NCBI GenBank assembly: GCA_029983695.1
Contig: JASBZB010000019.1
Location: 18,710-82,709, forward strand
Length of the DNA stretch: 64,000 nt
Direction: 5' to 3'
From: Lutispora sp003527145
GTDB taxonomy: Bacteria > Bacillota > Clostridia > Lutisporales > Lutisporaceae
The notes below the pieces were generated by a model. It made no database searches. It saw nothing but the letters and a program-made list of their open reading frames with translations, and was not told where the DNA came from. Positions 23,549 through 32,318 of the stretch are shown here, one piece after another. The first letter of the stretch is position 1; every line of letters begins with the position of its first letter. A program made the translations under genes and the position numbers.

Positions 23549-23701
23549 AATGACCCCCATAGCTGTTATACTGACTGATAACATATTGCTTTAAAATCTT
23601 TTTCGCGCTATATATAAAAAAGGCGATAGACCGAACCTAATGATCTATGCCCAAGGAATTCTTAACTTCTCATTCCTGATTCCTCATTCCTAATTAATTT
23701 T

Positions 23702-24964
23702 TTACTCTTCTTCAGAAACTTTTCTTATTTTGGCTCCAAGGTCAAGAAGTTTGTCTTCCAATTTTTCATAGCCTCTTTCTATATGAATGAGATTGCTGAT
23801 GGCTGTTTCGCCCTCTGCGCATAGTCCTGCCACCACCATGGCAGCGCCTGCTCTGAGGTCCGTGGCACATACCGGCGATCCGGAAAGCTTTTTTACACCT
23901 TCTATTACAGCGATTCTTCCCTCAACATTTATCTTGGCACCCATTTTCTTCAGCTCATCCACATGCTTAAATCTGCCGTCATATATGCTTTCATTGATTA
24001 TGGCCGTACCATCTGCAATGGACAGCAGAACGCTCATGGGCTGCTGCAGATCTGTAGGAAAGCCGGGATAAGGCATCGTCTTTATGTTGGCTGCCTTTGG
24101 TCTGCCATTGGCTACTACCCTGAGAGAGTCTCCATTTTCTATTATTCCGATTCCCATTTCCTTCATCTTAGCGCTGATGGAGTCTAAATGGGTAGGTATT
24201 ATATTCCTTATAAGAACATTGCCCTTTGAGGCTGCTGCAGCTATCATATAGGTTCCTGCTTCCATCTGGTCAGGTATGACGGCATGCTCACATCCGCCCA
24301 GCCGCTCCACGCCTTTTATTTTTATTTCATCTGTACCTGCACCTTTGATATTGGCTCCCAAGGCATTCAAAAAGTTTGCTGTATCAACTATATAAGGCTC
24401 CTTAGCAGCATTTTCTATGGTGGTAGTACCTTTAGCCATACAGGCCGCCAGCATTATATTGATGGTTGCCCCCACACTTACTACATCCAGGAATATAGAG
24501 GCACCGATAAGCTCATCCGCTTCGGCTCTGATTATGCCGTGCTCAATGGTTATCTTGGCGCCCAATGCTTCAAAACCTTTAATGTGTTGATCGATAGGCC
24601 TTACCCCGATGTCACAGCCTCCGGGAAAAGGCACCTCAGCTTTTTTGAAACGCCCCAATAAAGCTCCGATGAAGTAATAAGAAGCTCTTAATTTTTTTGA
24701 AAGTTCAAAGTCTACTTTATATGTACTTATGCCGCTGCTATTTATTATAAGCCTGTCACGTCCGTCTCTTTTTACGTCTGCTCCCAGTTGAATAAGAATA
24801 TCCATTATATTTGCTACGTCTTTTATATCGGGAAGGTTTTTAATGGTAGAGGTGGCTCCTGCCAGCAGTGCTGCAGGCAGTATTGCCACAGCGGAATTTT
24901 TGGCCCCGCTTATGTTTACTTCTCCTTGCAGTGCATGACCGCCTTCTATAATTAACTTATCCAA
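23702..24964 (-). CDS. murA: UDP-N-acetylglucosamine 1-carboxyvinyltransferase (MurA)
   Basis: The first committed enzyme of peptidoglycan synthesis: transfers enolpyruvate from PEP to UDP-GlcNAc in the cytoplasm. About 420 residues, normal for the family. The N-terminus DKLIIEGGHALQGEVNISGA with KNS, and the active-site cysteine loop FPGGCDIGVRP (fosfomycin target Cys), are clear. I start it at TTG 24964, 10 nt after AAGGAG; the earlier in-frame TTG overlaps that ribosome site. It sits inside the wal operon between yycI and walJ, tying wall precursor synthesis to envelope stress signalling. Confidence 0.95.
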   Translation of the reverse strand: MDKLIIEGGHALQGEVNISGAKNSAVAILPAALLAGATSTIKNLPDIKDVANIMDILIQLGADVKRDGRDRLIINSSGISTYKVDFELSKKLRASYYFIGALLGRFKKAEVPFPGGCDIGVRPIDQHIKGFEALGAKITIEHGIIRAEADELIGASIFLDVVSVGATINIMLAACMAKGTTTIENAAKEPYIVDTANFLNALGANIKGAGTDEIKIKGVERLGGCEHAVIPDQMEAGTYMIAAAASKGNVLIRNIIPTHLDSISAKMKEMGIGIIENGDSLRVVANGRPKAANIKTMPYPGFPTDLQQPMSVLLSIADGTAIINESIYDGRFKHVDELKKMGAKINVEGRIAVIEGVKKLSGSPVCATDLRAGAAMVVAGLCAEGETAISNLIHIERGYEKLEDKLLDLGAKIRKVSEEE

Positions 24965-25067
24965 TTGTTTTCTACTCCTTATCAATTGTAATTAAAGTTA
25001 AAACATGCATAATACCGTTTCATATATTATAGCATTATCAAAATTCTTTTATAATATAGCCAACAAT

Positions 25068-25098
25068 AAAAGCTTTTAATTTATAATCAAAAGCTTTT
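25068..25098 (-). terminator. AAAAGCTTTT repeat hairpin after yycI
   Basis: Two copies of the palindrome AAAAGCTTTT (25068-25077, 25089-25098) can pair with each other. It lies between yycI and murA. Only a short T-run follows, so it may be a weak internal terminator or a processing site. Confidence 0.35.
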
Positions 25099-25135
25099 TA
25101 TATTATACCATACTGTTAATATTTTGCACTACTTT

Positions 25136-26014
25136 TTAATTTTTTTCAACTATGCCATTATAGGCATTTATGTATATTCTTCCCTTATCCGTTATAACCT
25201 TCCACACAGGTATGGCCGTTCCTTCTTTTACGGTAGTTACATCAAACTCTTTTACATCTTCCACATCTGTATTGAAATAATATCCTAAGCTCATATCCAA
25301 TACGATTATATTTTGCTCGTCATCTTTATAAAGCTCCGACAGTTTCATCAAAGCATTTACCGGAGATATGACTTCCTTTTTAGCCTTCCCATTATTTACT
25401 GTTTCAAACCACAGCATTTTCATAGAAACCACGCCTTTATCAGTTGCCTGAATCTCCAGACAGCTTCTATCCAAAAAAGTACCCTTATATCCTTGGCTGC
25501 AGCTCATTTCCAGATAGCCGTTTTTCATTTTTTTTATCCCGCTATATCTGTCCTTTTGATTTATCCCCATCTTCTTTAGAAATGCCTCCATCTTCTTTTG
25601 GGCTTCTCCTTCATCAAAAGATCCTGTTTGTCCCTCAATCAGAGCTTTGTTTGTATATATCAACTCTACGTTTCCATTGATCTCCACGTAGATATCTTTA
25701 TTCTCCATCACTATTCTATCATCGTAGTTCTTTACATCAACATCCTCTAAGCCATCAAAAAAATTTCCCATGGCATATTGCTCGTTGAAATATTTATATT
25801 TTACATCGAGAGCGGCCTTGGATGAGCCGGGCTTAGGAATAGCACTTTTTACCGATATGCCTTGCTTTTCAAGATAATCCACAATTTCCTTCGTATTCTC
25901 CTTATCCCTTGCCATTCTCAATGCCAAGGGTCCTAAATATGATTCATAAAGCAGAAAAATATCTGCTATCAGAAATACAACGATGAGTATTGTTTTAGCT
26001 TTTGACCAATTCAT
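25136..26014 (-). CDS. yycI: WalK regulatory protein YycI-like
   Basis: About 292 residues: a short cytoplasmic start MNWSKAKTILIVVFLIADIF, one membrane segment (7-27), then an extracellular domain with the YycI pattern. In Bacillus and Staphylococcus YycI and YycH contact WalK through their membrane segments and tune its activity. I start it at ATG 26014; an open extension to 26197 overlaps yycH and has no family character. Placement directly after yycH supports the name. Sequence is poorly conserved in this family, so the call rests on topology and synteny. Confidence 0.82.
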   Translation of the reverse strand: MNWSKAKTILIVVFLIADIFLLYESYLGPLALRMARDKENTKEIVDYLEKQGISVKSAIPKPGSSKAALDVKYKYFNEQYAMGNFFDGLEDVDVKNYDDRIVMENKDIYVEINGNVELIYTNKALIEGQTGSFDEGEAQKKMEAFLKKMGINQKDRYSGIKKMKNGYLEMSCSQGYKGTFLDRSCLEIQATDKGVVSMKMLWFETVNNGKAKKEVISPVNALMKLSELYKDDEQNIIVLDMSLGYYFNTDVEDVKEFDVTTVKEGTAIPVWKVITDKGRIYINAYNGIVEKN

Positions 26015-26040
26015 ACCAAATACCCCGTTTCTTTTAATCA

Positions 26041-26102
26041 AGTAGCAATAACGAGGGGACATTCCGCAACAAGGAATACTCCCCTGCAGCGGTGTGTCCC
26101 CT
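26041..26102. repeat. Hairpin-forming intergenic repeat
   Basis: GGGGACATTCC and GGAATACTCCCC form a local fold, and the outer GGGGACA pairs with TGTCCCC. GGGGACGG/CCGTCCCC-type words also occur near 21345. This looks like a dispersed intergenic repeat family. Confidence 0.4.
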
Positions 26103-26106
26103 TTCC

Positions 26107-27534
26107 TTAGTATGGCTCCGAAAGTATTACCCCTGATTCTGCATTCAATATATACCTGCCTGCCGCCCCGGTATCGCCTCCTGCTTCTATAACCCATACA
26201 GGTATCATAGAAGTTGTGCCTTCTAATTTGTATTCAAAATATGACAATTGTATATCCTTTATCTTAATATCATCAATATCAATATTTTTATCGTAGCTCA
26301 GCCTCTTCAAAACTATATCTATTATTTCATCAAGAGGATTTTTGATGATCTTTCCTTCACCTGTCATCTTAATATCTTTAACGACCCTCTTGTATCTTTT
26401 AACTTCCCCGTTTACTATTTCAATCTCTATAGGGTTATCCATTATTGTTTCGTCATTTATTATAGGAATTCCTTCATATCTATAATTATACCTTATAGTG
26501 CAGCTATATAATTTATTATTTTTAGCCACCTGCTCTATGGAAGAAATATAGGAATCCTTAGGAAAGCCCATATGGCTGTTTACAAAGTTTGTGGCTATAT
26601 TTACAGCATCCAGTACAGTGAAATCGTCCTTTTGATTTTTAGATTGAGTGGAATAATTCACATATTCAATAACTCCCGCTTTGCTCATCCTTATGCCTCC
26701 CCTTCTTTCCCCATCGGTGTATACAACTGTGCCTGAAGGGTCTACGATGCGTCTTAGCGTAGAAGGATCTCCGCCAAAGAAATTTACCGCAATACTTTCA
26801 AAGCTATCATCGTCAGTTTCTGCAGACGAAGAAAGTTTGGCCATGGTATGTGTATCTTCTATATTTATAGGGATGAGAACATTTTCTCCATATTTCTCAG
26901 GTTCTACCTCATTTAAGAACATATAGGCATAGGTCTTGCTTCTGTTTATCATATCCACCATAACTCTTATGCTGCTCCTTAATGCCTTTGAGCGGAATTC
27001 ATATATACTGTCGGATGTCTTGTCCACTATATAAACTGCGTTGCTATCATAACCTACTAAAACACTATCTATAGTTTTTATTTCCTCCCATTGCGCTTTG
27101 GCAGCTCCCAGCATATTTGCATAAATTCTGTAATCATAGGCAAATGGGTATTCTAATTCAATGGTACGTCCCGTCCTTAAATTTTTCATAAATTCCATGG
27201 AATGTTTTTCTGATTCGATGCCTTCCTTGGACTCAAAAATTATAGCCAGCATATTCTTAGTATCTTCCAAAATCCTATCATAGATCAATCCGATCTCTGT
27301 TTCATTCAGAAGCAAAGTATGCTTACCGTTATTATTTAATATGAGCTTCTCGGGTTTTATCAGACTTGCCTTGTCATTATTAGAGCTTAGGAGTTCATTA
27401 GAATTCACTTCTTGCTTTTTAAACATAATAAAAATACCCTCAATGGATATATCTAACCATATTTGGGTAGTCAATATTACGCTTATCAGCACAAGACAAA
27501 AAAGAGTTGCAGATTTGAGTTTTTCCCGCTTCAA
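26107..27534 (-). CDS. yycH: WalK regulatory protein YycH-like
   Basis: A 475-residue protein with a single N-terminal membrane segment (LKSATLFCLVLISVILTTQI, residues 6-25) and a large extracellular domain with YycH features (IEGIFIMFKKQE early, repeated mixed alpha/beta units later). Its known role is to modulate the WalK sensor jointly with YycI. The start is a TTG at 27534 about 11 nt after GAGG. It follows a secreted 173-residue protein and precedes yycI, so it is within the walRK operon. Confidence 0.85.
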   Translation of the reverse strand: MKREKLKSATLFCLVLISVILTTQIWLDISIEGIFIMFKKQEVNSNELLSSNNDKASLIKPEKLILNNNGKHTLLLNETEIGLIYDRILEDTKNMLAIIFESKEGIESEKHSMEFMKNLRTGRTIELEYPFAYDYRIYANMLGAAKAQWEEIKTIDSVLVGYDSNAVYIVDKTSDSIYEFRSKALRSSIRVMVDMINRSKTYAYMFLNEVEPEKYGENVLIPINIEDTHTMAKLSSSAETDDDSFESIAVNFFGGDPSTLRRIVDPSGTVVYTDGERRGGIRMSKAGVIEYVNYSTQSKNQKDDFTVLDAVNIATNFVNSHMGFPKDSYISSIEQVAKNNKLYSCTIRYNYRYEGIPIINDETIMDNPIEIEIVNGEVKRYKRVVKDIKMTGEGKIIKNPLDEIIDIVLKRLSYDKNIDIDDIKIKDIQLSYFEYKLEGTTSMIPVWVIEAGGDTGAAGRYILNAESGVILSEPY

Positions 27535-27559
27535 TTTTTACCATTCCTCGAACACATTT

Positions 27560-28081
27560 TTAGTTCACTATCTCTAAGTCAAGATCTTTAAAAAGTATAT
27601 TGTTTATCTTTTCAGTTATTTCTTCATTATTAACATACTCAACTTCTAATTCATAGGATGATCCGTCGCCGGCTTCAACAACTATTTTGTTTTTCCCAGA
27701 CTTAATAGTCACGGATACCCCAAAAATTCCGGATATACCTACTTTGCAGCTTTTATTGGCCTGCAGTATCCATTCTCCAAGGCTATCATCAGCTTCACCA
27801 TCTATAGGTTTATTTTTATGGATAATAGTCTTCTCATTATTTGGTTTATACCAGAATGTGCTTATATCAATTTTGGTTCCTTTCAATGCTTTTCCCTTGA
27901 TGGTCAAGTCCTTGTTGCTATATTTTATAGGTTGTATTTCTTCTTCAATACCCTTGACAAAATCAAAAACAGGTATAGGATCATCTGCTCTTCTGGCGTA
28001 AACACCAGTAAAAGAAGATAATGTGAAAACAAATACCATAGCCAAGGTCAACGTAAATTTTAGATGCTTGCTGCCGCGCAT
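27560..28081 (-). CDS. Secreted protein of unknown function in the wal operon
   Basis: About 173 residues, starting MRGSKHLKFTLTLAMVFVFT at 28081 behind GGGGGGAAATTCA. It has a Sec signal peptide ending near VYA-RR, then a beta-rich domain that looks Ig-like (DLTIKGKALKGTKIDISTFW, then NKIVVEAGDGSSYELEVEY). No catalytic motif is visible. It sits between walK and yycH, where other Firmicutes usually have nothing, so it may be a lineage-specific partner of the WalK extracellular sensor or of YycH/YycI. The function is unknown. Confidence 0.75.
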   Translation of the reverse strand: MRGSKHLKFTLTLAMVFVFTLSSFTGVYARRADDPIPVFDFVKGIEEEIQPIKYSNKDLTIKGKALKGTKIDISTFWYKPNNEKTIIHKNKPIDGEADDSLGEWILQANKSCKVGISGIFGVSVTIKSGKNKIVVEAGDGSSYELEVEYVNNEEITEKINNILFKDLDLEIVN

Positions 28082-28173
28082 TGAATTTCCCCCCAAATTT
28101 TTAACCATAATCAATCTATTTCAATATCATTATACAATATGATTGTTACAATAGTATTACAGTCAAATTAAGG

Positions 28174-29937
28174 TTAATTTACACTTGATACAATCGGGAG
28201 TATAACTGTGACCCAAGTACCTTCCCCATATACGCTGTCTAATTGAATCTGGCCGTTGTGAGCTTCCACTATCTGCTTTGCAATGGATAGCCCAAGGCCA
28301 GTACCTCCAAGGCCTCTGGAACGCGCTTTGTCCACCCTGTAGAATCTCTCAAACAATCTTGCCATGTCCTTCTTTGGTATGCCAATACCATTATCCCTGA
28401 CCTTTATATAAATATATTCTGCCTCTTTCCACATTGATACATGAATTTTTCCCTTTTCCTGCGTGTATTTTATTGAATTGCTGATTATATTGATCATAAC
28501 TTGCTCGATTCTATCCTTATCGCCTATTGTCTGCGGGATCTCATCATTGATTTCCAGAGAGATGCTTTGATTCTTTTGCTTTGCGGATATATCCATCTTA
28601 TAAACACAGTCGCTGAGTATTTTTGTCAGATCTATTTCTTTCATATTCAACTGAGTTTTGTCATAGTCCAGTTTGGACAGCATCAATAGATCCTTTACCA
28701 GTCTTGTCATCCTGTCGGATTCGCTGTCTATCACATTTAAAAACCTTAAAGTCATATCCCTGTCTTCCGAAGCTCCGTCCAGCAGAGTTTCCGTATAGCT
28801 TTTTATGGTTGTAAGTGGCGTTCGAAGCTCATGGGAAACGTTTGCCACAAACTCTTTCCTCATCCTATCCAAGTTTTCCTGCTCGGTTACATCCTGCAGC
28901 ACTATTATTGCACCGGCAGTTTCAGCGCCTTGATTCTTAAAGGGTACAATGCTGTATCTTATTGTAGAGTCACCGTTACTTATGAGGTTGCTTTTCTCTG
29001 CCTCATCTTGGAATAAGGCTTTCACATCAAAAGGAAGACTCAGCATATTTGCTACATCATCAAAGTTCTTACCTTCCACATCTATTTTAGCTAGTTTAAA
29101 CAATTCAAAAGCCGCAGGGTTTGCATGGATTATTGTGCCTTCCGAGCTGACGGCAACAACGCCGTCAGTCATATAAGTGAGAATGGTCTCCATCTTGCTT
29201 TTTTCATTATTCATCTCATTCAGAGTGGTCTTCAATCTGACTGTAAGGTAGTTAAACATTTCCGTGAGCTTCCCCACTTCATCGTCGGATCTGACGGGGA
29301 TTATATGCTCAAAGTCTCCCGTTGCAAGCTTCGCGGCCTTTGAGGTTACTTCCTTGATAGGTCCTGTTATGGTTCTGGCCAATATGCTTCCCAAAAGCAC
29401 GGTAAAACACAGCGCCCATATAGTAGCGCTGGTAAGTATATTTTTAATATTGGATATGGAGTTATTTATCGAAGTAAGGCCCATATTGAGATAAATTGCG
29501 CCTACAACTTCACTACCGTCAGAAGTGATAGGGACAGCTATGCTCTTATAGTTGTTTTTTAGATCTGCAGAGTCGTTTAAGTCTTTGACCCTTTCACCCG
29601 TTAGAGCCCTGCTGATCATCCAGCCGTCTTCCATGGGCAGCTCCTCGCCATTATGAGCCAAAGATCTTCCATTTTTATTAAAGACATAAACAGATCGAAT
29701 CTGGCCGCCCCGCCCGCTGAACCAATTATACACAATATCCTGCACATCATAGGCCCCGATGGCCATATCTTTCAATAAAAAGGAAAGGTCATCAGCTTTG
29801 GCCTCTATATCGCTTGCCACATTGCTGATCTGGTCCTTCTCGACAGCCTGCACTATGTAAAGACCAATTATGGACATGGCAAGCCATACCAACAGGACAT
29901 AAATTATTACAAGCTTCCATTGGATGCTTTTTAACAT
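28174..29937 (-). CDS. walK: Sensor histidine kinase WalK
   Basis: A 587-residue kinase, the family's usual length. Layout: membrane segment (8-28), extracellular sensor loop, second membrane segment (about 165-185), HAMP (about 185-240), PAS (about 250-355, with GAIIVLQDVTEQE), then HisKA with the phosphoacceptor His in NVSHELRTPLTT and HATPase with NIISNSIKYT, DNGIGIP and GTGLGLSIAK. It senses cell-wall state and phosphorylates WalR. The ATG at 29937 follows AGGAGGATTTAACAT and lies directly after the walR stop codon. Confidence 0.95.
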   Translation of the reverse strand: MLKSIQWKLVIIYVLLVWLAMSIIGLYIVQAVEKDQISNVASDIEAKADDLSFLLKDMAIGAYDVQDIVYNWFSGRGGQIRSVYVFNKNGRSLAHNGEELPMEDGWMISRALTGERVKDLNDSADLKNNYKSIAVPITSDGSEVVGAIYLNMGLTSINNSISNIKNILTSATIWALCFTVLLGSILARTITGPIKEVTSKAAKLATGDFEHIIPVRSDDEVGKLTEMFNYLTVRLKTTLNEMNNEKSKMETILTYMTDGVVAVSSEGTIIHANPAAFELFKLAKIDVEGKNFDDVANMLSLPFDVKALFQDEAEKSNLISNGDSTIRYSIVPFKNQGAETAGAIIVLQDVTEQENLDRMRKEFVANVSHELRTPLTTIKSYTETLLDGASEDRDMTLRFLNVIDSESDRMTRLVKDLLMLSKLDYDKTQLNMKEIDLTKILSDCVYKMDISAKQKNQSISLEINDEIPQTIGDKDRIEQVMINIISNSIKYTQEKGKIHVSMWKEAEYIYIKVRDNGIGIPKKDMARLFERFYRVDKARSRGLGGTGLGLSIAKQIVEAHNGQIQLDSVYGEGTWVTVILPIVSSVN

Positions 29938-29940
29938 ATG

Positions 29941-30636
29941 TTAAATCCTCCTGAAATAATAACCTACGCCTCTCTTGGTCTGAACATATTTGGCATTGCT
30001 GGGATCATCCTCAACTTTTTCCCTGAGCCGCCTCACAGTAACATCTACGGTTCGGACATCGCCATAATACTCATATCCCCAAACCTCTTCCAGCAGAGTC
30101 TCTCTGGAAAACACCTGCTCTGCATTGAGGGCTAAATATTTTAACAATTCAAACTCTCTAAGAGTGAGCTCAATTATCCTGTCTTCTTTTCTTACTTCAT
30201 ATTTATTCAGATCAATGACCAGATTGTTTGATTTTATTATCTGGCCCCCGGCTTCTGCACCATTATTTAAGAAGTTTACTCTTCTTATATTGGCCTTTAC
30301 CCTTGCCAACAGCTCTCTGAAGCTGAAGGGCTTGGTCATATAGTCATCTGCGCCTAGCTCAAGACCCAGTACCTTGTCCACTTCTTCTTCTTTTGCGGTC
30401 AGCATTATTATTGGAGTATTTATGTTCTCCCTGAGCTTCTTACATACAGTAAAGCCATCCATAACCGGAAGCATTATATCAAGAATTATAAGATCAGGCT
30501 TGTGCTCATATGTACTGTCAATAGCTTGCTGTCCGTCCTCTGCAATGAAAACCTTATAGCCCTCTTTCTCCAGATTGTATTTTATTATATCTGCTATTGG
30601 CCTTTCATCGTCAACAACTAATATCTTGCTATTCAT
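29941..30636 (-). CDS. walR: Response regulator WalR
   Basis: A 231-residue OmpR-type regulator. The receiver has the acidic pair DDE (8-10), phosphoacceptor Asp in LIILDIMLPVMDG and Lys in DYMTKPFS; the winged helix ends KRGVGYYFR. It controls cell-wall hydrolases and is usually essential in Firmicutes. It is the first gene of a minus-strand operon reaching rlmH. A good promoter lies about 85-110 bases upstream. Confidence 0.96.
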   Translation of the reverse strand: MNSKILVVDDERPIADIIKYNLEKEGYKVFIAEDGQQAIDSTYEHKPDLIILDIMLPVMDGFTVCKKLRENINTPIIMLTAKEEEVDKVLGLELGADDYMTKPFSFRELLARVKANIRRVNFLNNGAEAGGQIIKSNNLVIDLNKYEVRKEDRIIELTLREFELLKYLALNAEQVFSRETLLEEVWGYEYYGDVRTVDVTVRRLREKVEDDPSNAKYVQTKRGVGYYFRRI

Positions 30637-30718
30637 ACATCAATACCCCTCTTTACAGTTATTTATATATTATTTCGGCATCACTGCCGCTAAGTTTACC
30701 TTAACTCTTTTTATTTCT

Positions 30719-30747
30719 ATTGTACTATTTAATCCATATATGTGCAA
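30719..30747 (-). promoter_or_regulatory. Promoter of the wal operon
   Basis: On the minus strand TTGCAC (30747-30742) and TACAAT (30724-30719) with a 17-bp spacer. It points into walR with a leader of about 75 nt. Confidence 0.65.
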
Positions 30748-30830
30748 AGTATTAAATTTTTTGTCGTATTAGGTCTATTTTCCTAGAAAAATAATCCAAT
30801 TTTCGCATATTATTAGGGAAAAAAATGTCA

Positions 30831-30926
30831 TATAATGAATTCAGATACTAAAAATACAATTGATACAAAACCAATTTGTGTCCCCCCGGATGCTGGAAAA
30901 CAGGCAGGGGCCTGTTTTCTTTTTTG
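30831..30926 (+). ncRNA. Possible short plus-strand transcript with terminator
   Basis: TATAAT at 30831-30836 is followed about 60 bases later by an intrinsic terminator (AAAACAGG / CCTGTTTT at 30897-30918, then TCTTTTTT). No coding frame with a ribosome site lies between. The -35 is not convincing. The terminator is solid, the RNA is speculative. The rest of the 380-base gap between walR and the next gene holds only the wal promoter. Confidence 0.3.
30895..30926 (+). terminator. Plus-strand intrinsic terminator
   Basis: AAAACAGG and CCTGTTTT form an 8-bp stem around CAGGGG, followed by CTTTTTT. No plus-strand gene lies upstream within the gap. Confidence 0.7.
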
Positions 30927-31015
30927 GGCTGTTTCTGATATTAACAATATTCTTAGTTCCAGGATTTTAGAATAGGTTATTCGGGCTGACCAACCTTTAT
31001 ATGAATTGGCGCCGA

Positions 31016-31798
31016 TCAGTTATCGGATAAGGAAGCAAAAGCTTTATAAAAGTCATATCCTGCTTTCAATTCCTTTAATAAATCCAATACTTCATGATTT
31101 CCCTTTCTATCGTAAATATCCTTCATTATCAGGAAAGATTTTCTGTAGGCCTTGTCACTGTCCAATGCCATAAAATTTCCGCGCAAATCTTCCAATGAGT
31201 ATTCATCCTTAGAGTCCATAAACTGTCCCCATTCGGTGCCGTAAACATTGTATTCCTGGTATAAGGCCAGTCCTTCGGTAAACCATGTTTCCAGATTTCC
31301 TCCCGTCAGCTCGTCCACAACCAAATGAGTATACTCATGAAGAACCGGCCCATTTGTTTCATATTGCTCCAAAGTCAGGTCAAAAGCTTCAGGCACCACT
31401 AAATGAATCACGCCCATATTGTAAAGGCCCATAACAGTTTCTCCGTCCAAAGCCTTATTATAATCCCAAAATGCCTCCATGCTTCCATAGACGAATACGG
31501 GAATGTTTTTAGTTGGATAATAATTAAATTCTTTTCCCACCAAATCATAGCTTTTTTCCAGCAAGTTTCCTAATTCTTCCACCGTTTTTTCATCAGCGCC
31601 CCTGCTTTTCAATATAAAGTGAGGTTTATTCACTTCTTCTATGCTGGATGAAAGCTCCGTACTCTTATAGTATTCGAAAACCTTCAAAGCTTTATAGCCC
31701 GTTGACCTTGCAAGAATGTATGTCCTGCCGTCCATTAAAAAAAATAGCGCCAGCAATATTGTCAGCACTATATATGTTTTAAGAAATTTTCTTTTCAT
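31016..31798 (-). CDS. Secreted/membrane gluzincin-like peptidase (peptidase MA-like)
   Basis: A 260-residue protein with an N-terminal membrane anchor or uncleaved signal (residues 8-24). The extracytoplasmic domain has the zinc motif HEYTH (in GPVLHEYTHLVVDELT) and the downstream Glu in ETWFTEGLALYQEY, the HExxH...E arrangement of the peptidase MA-like superfamily. Expected to be a metallopeptidase; no substrate is known. The start ATG at 31798 follows a weak GGTGATG. It is a stand-alone gene between walR and the fmdB-like gene. Confidence 0.82.
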   Translation of the reverse strand: MKRKFLKTYIVLTILLALFFLMDGRTYILARSTGYKALKVFEYYKSTELSSSIEEVNKPHFILKSRGADEKTVEELGNLLEKSYDLVGKEFNYYPTKNIPVFVYGSMEAFWDYNKALDGETVMGLYNMGVIHLVVPEAFDLTLEQYETNGPVLHEYTHLVVDELTGGNLETWFTEGLALYQEYNVYGTEWGQFMDSKDEYSLEDLRGNFMALDSDKAYRKSFLIMKDIYDRKGNHEVLDLLKELKAGYDFYKAFASLSDN

Positions 31799-31898
31799 AT
31801 CTGCATCACCACAGATATATTATACAATAAATTTTATGTCAACTTAACTGGTATTTTATAGAGCTTTTTTAGTGTCTGCGAGTACTTAAGATTTTGAG

Positions 31899-31984
31899 CA
31901 GATTTTTCGTCAGACAAGGCAAATTTTCGAAGGAATACTGGTGGTATTCCAAGAAAATTTAACGCAGTATGACGGAAAATCTGC
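31899..31984. repeat. Long imperfect palindrome (about 85 bp)
   Basis: GCAGATTTTTCGTCA at the left matches TGACGGAAAATCTGC at the right, and the inside continues as AAATTTTC / GAAAATTT and GGAATAC / GTATTCC around TGGT. The whole unit folds into one long hairpin. It looks like a nonautonomous intergenic repeat (MITE/REP-like). Confidence 0.7.
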
Positions 31985-32020
31985 CAAAAGATCAAGTGCA
32001 AGTAGACGCTAAAAAGGCTC

Positions 32021-32221
32021 TCAGTGGCAGCCTCCGCAAGTTCCGCAGCTTCCGCCGCAGCCTCCCTTTGAAGAGCCACCGGTTTGGCATTTTCCTTCAA
32101 ATACCTGTCTTACATTTTTGCTTTGGCATTTGGGGCAAACCACTTTATCTTTATTATATGAGTTCACTATCTCAAAAAATTTTTCACCGCAATCATCGCA
32201 TTTAAAATCCAATGCTGCCAT
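32021..32221 (-). CDS. FmdB-family zinc ribbon protein
   Basis: A 66-residue protein with the FmdB/CxxC zinc ribbon: CDDCGEKF near the start and CPKCQSK about 20 residues on, followed by a Gly/Cys-rich tail (GGCGGSCGTCGGCH). The family is annotated as putative regulatory protein, but its biochemical role is not established. The cysteine-rich tail is common in anaerobes. The ATG at 32221 follows AAAGGAGAGGATTATC. It is monocistronic and divergent from the subtilisin-like gene. Confidence 0.88.
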   Translation of the reverse strand: MAALDFKCDDCGEKFFEIVNSYNKDKVVCPKCQSKNVRQVFEGKCQTGGSSKGGCGGSCGTCGGCH

Positions 32222-32318
32222 GATAATCCTCTCCTTTTGATAAGCTTGATATTATTCACCTATTAATATTTACAGGCATATTATATTATATCATTTATTT
32301 TTTCGATGGGGGATTTCT

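Noticed and set aside
31834..32100. 88-codon minus-strand frame overlapping the fmdB-like gene
   Set aside because: Shadow frame of the zinc-ribbon gene and the palindromic repeat.
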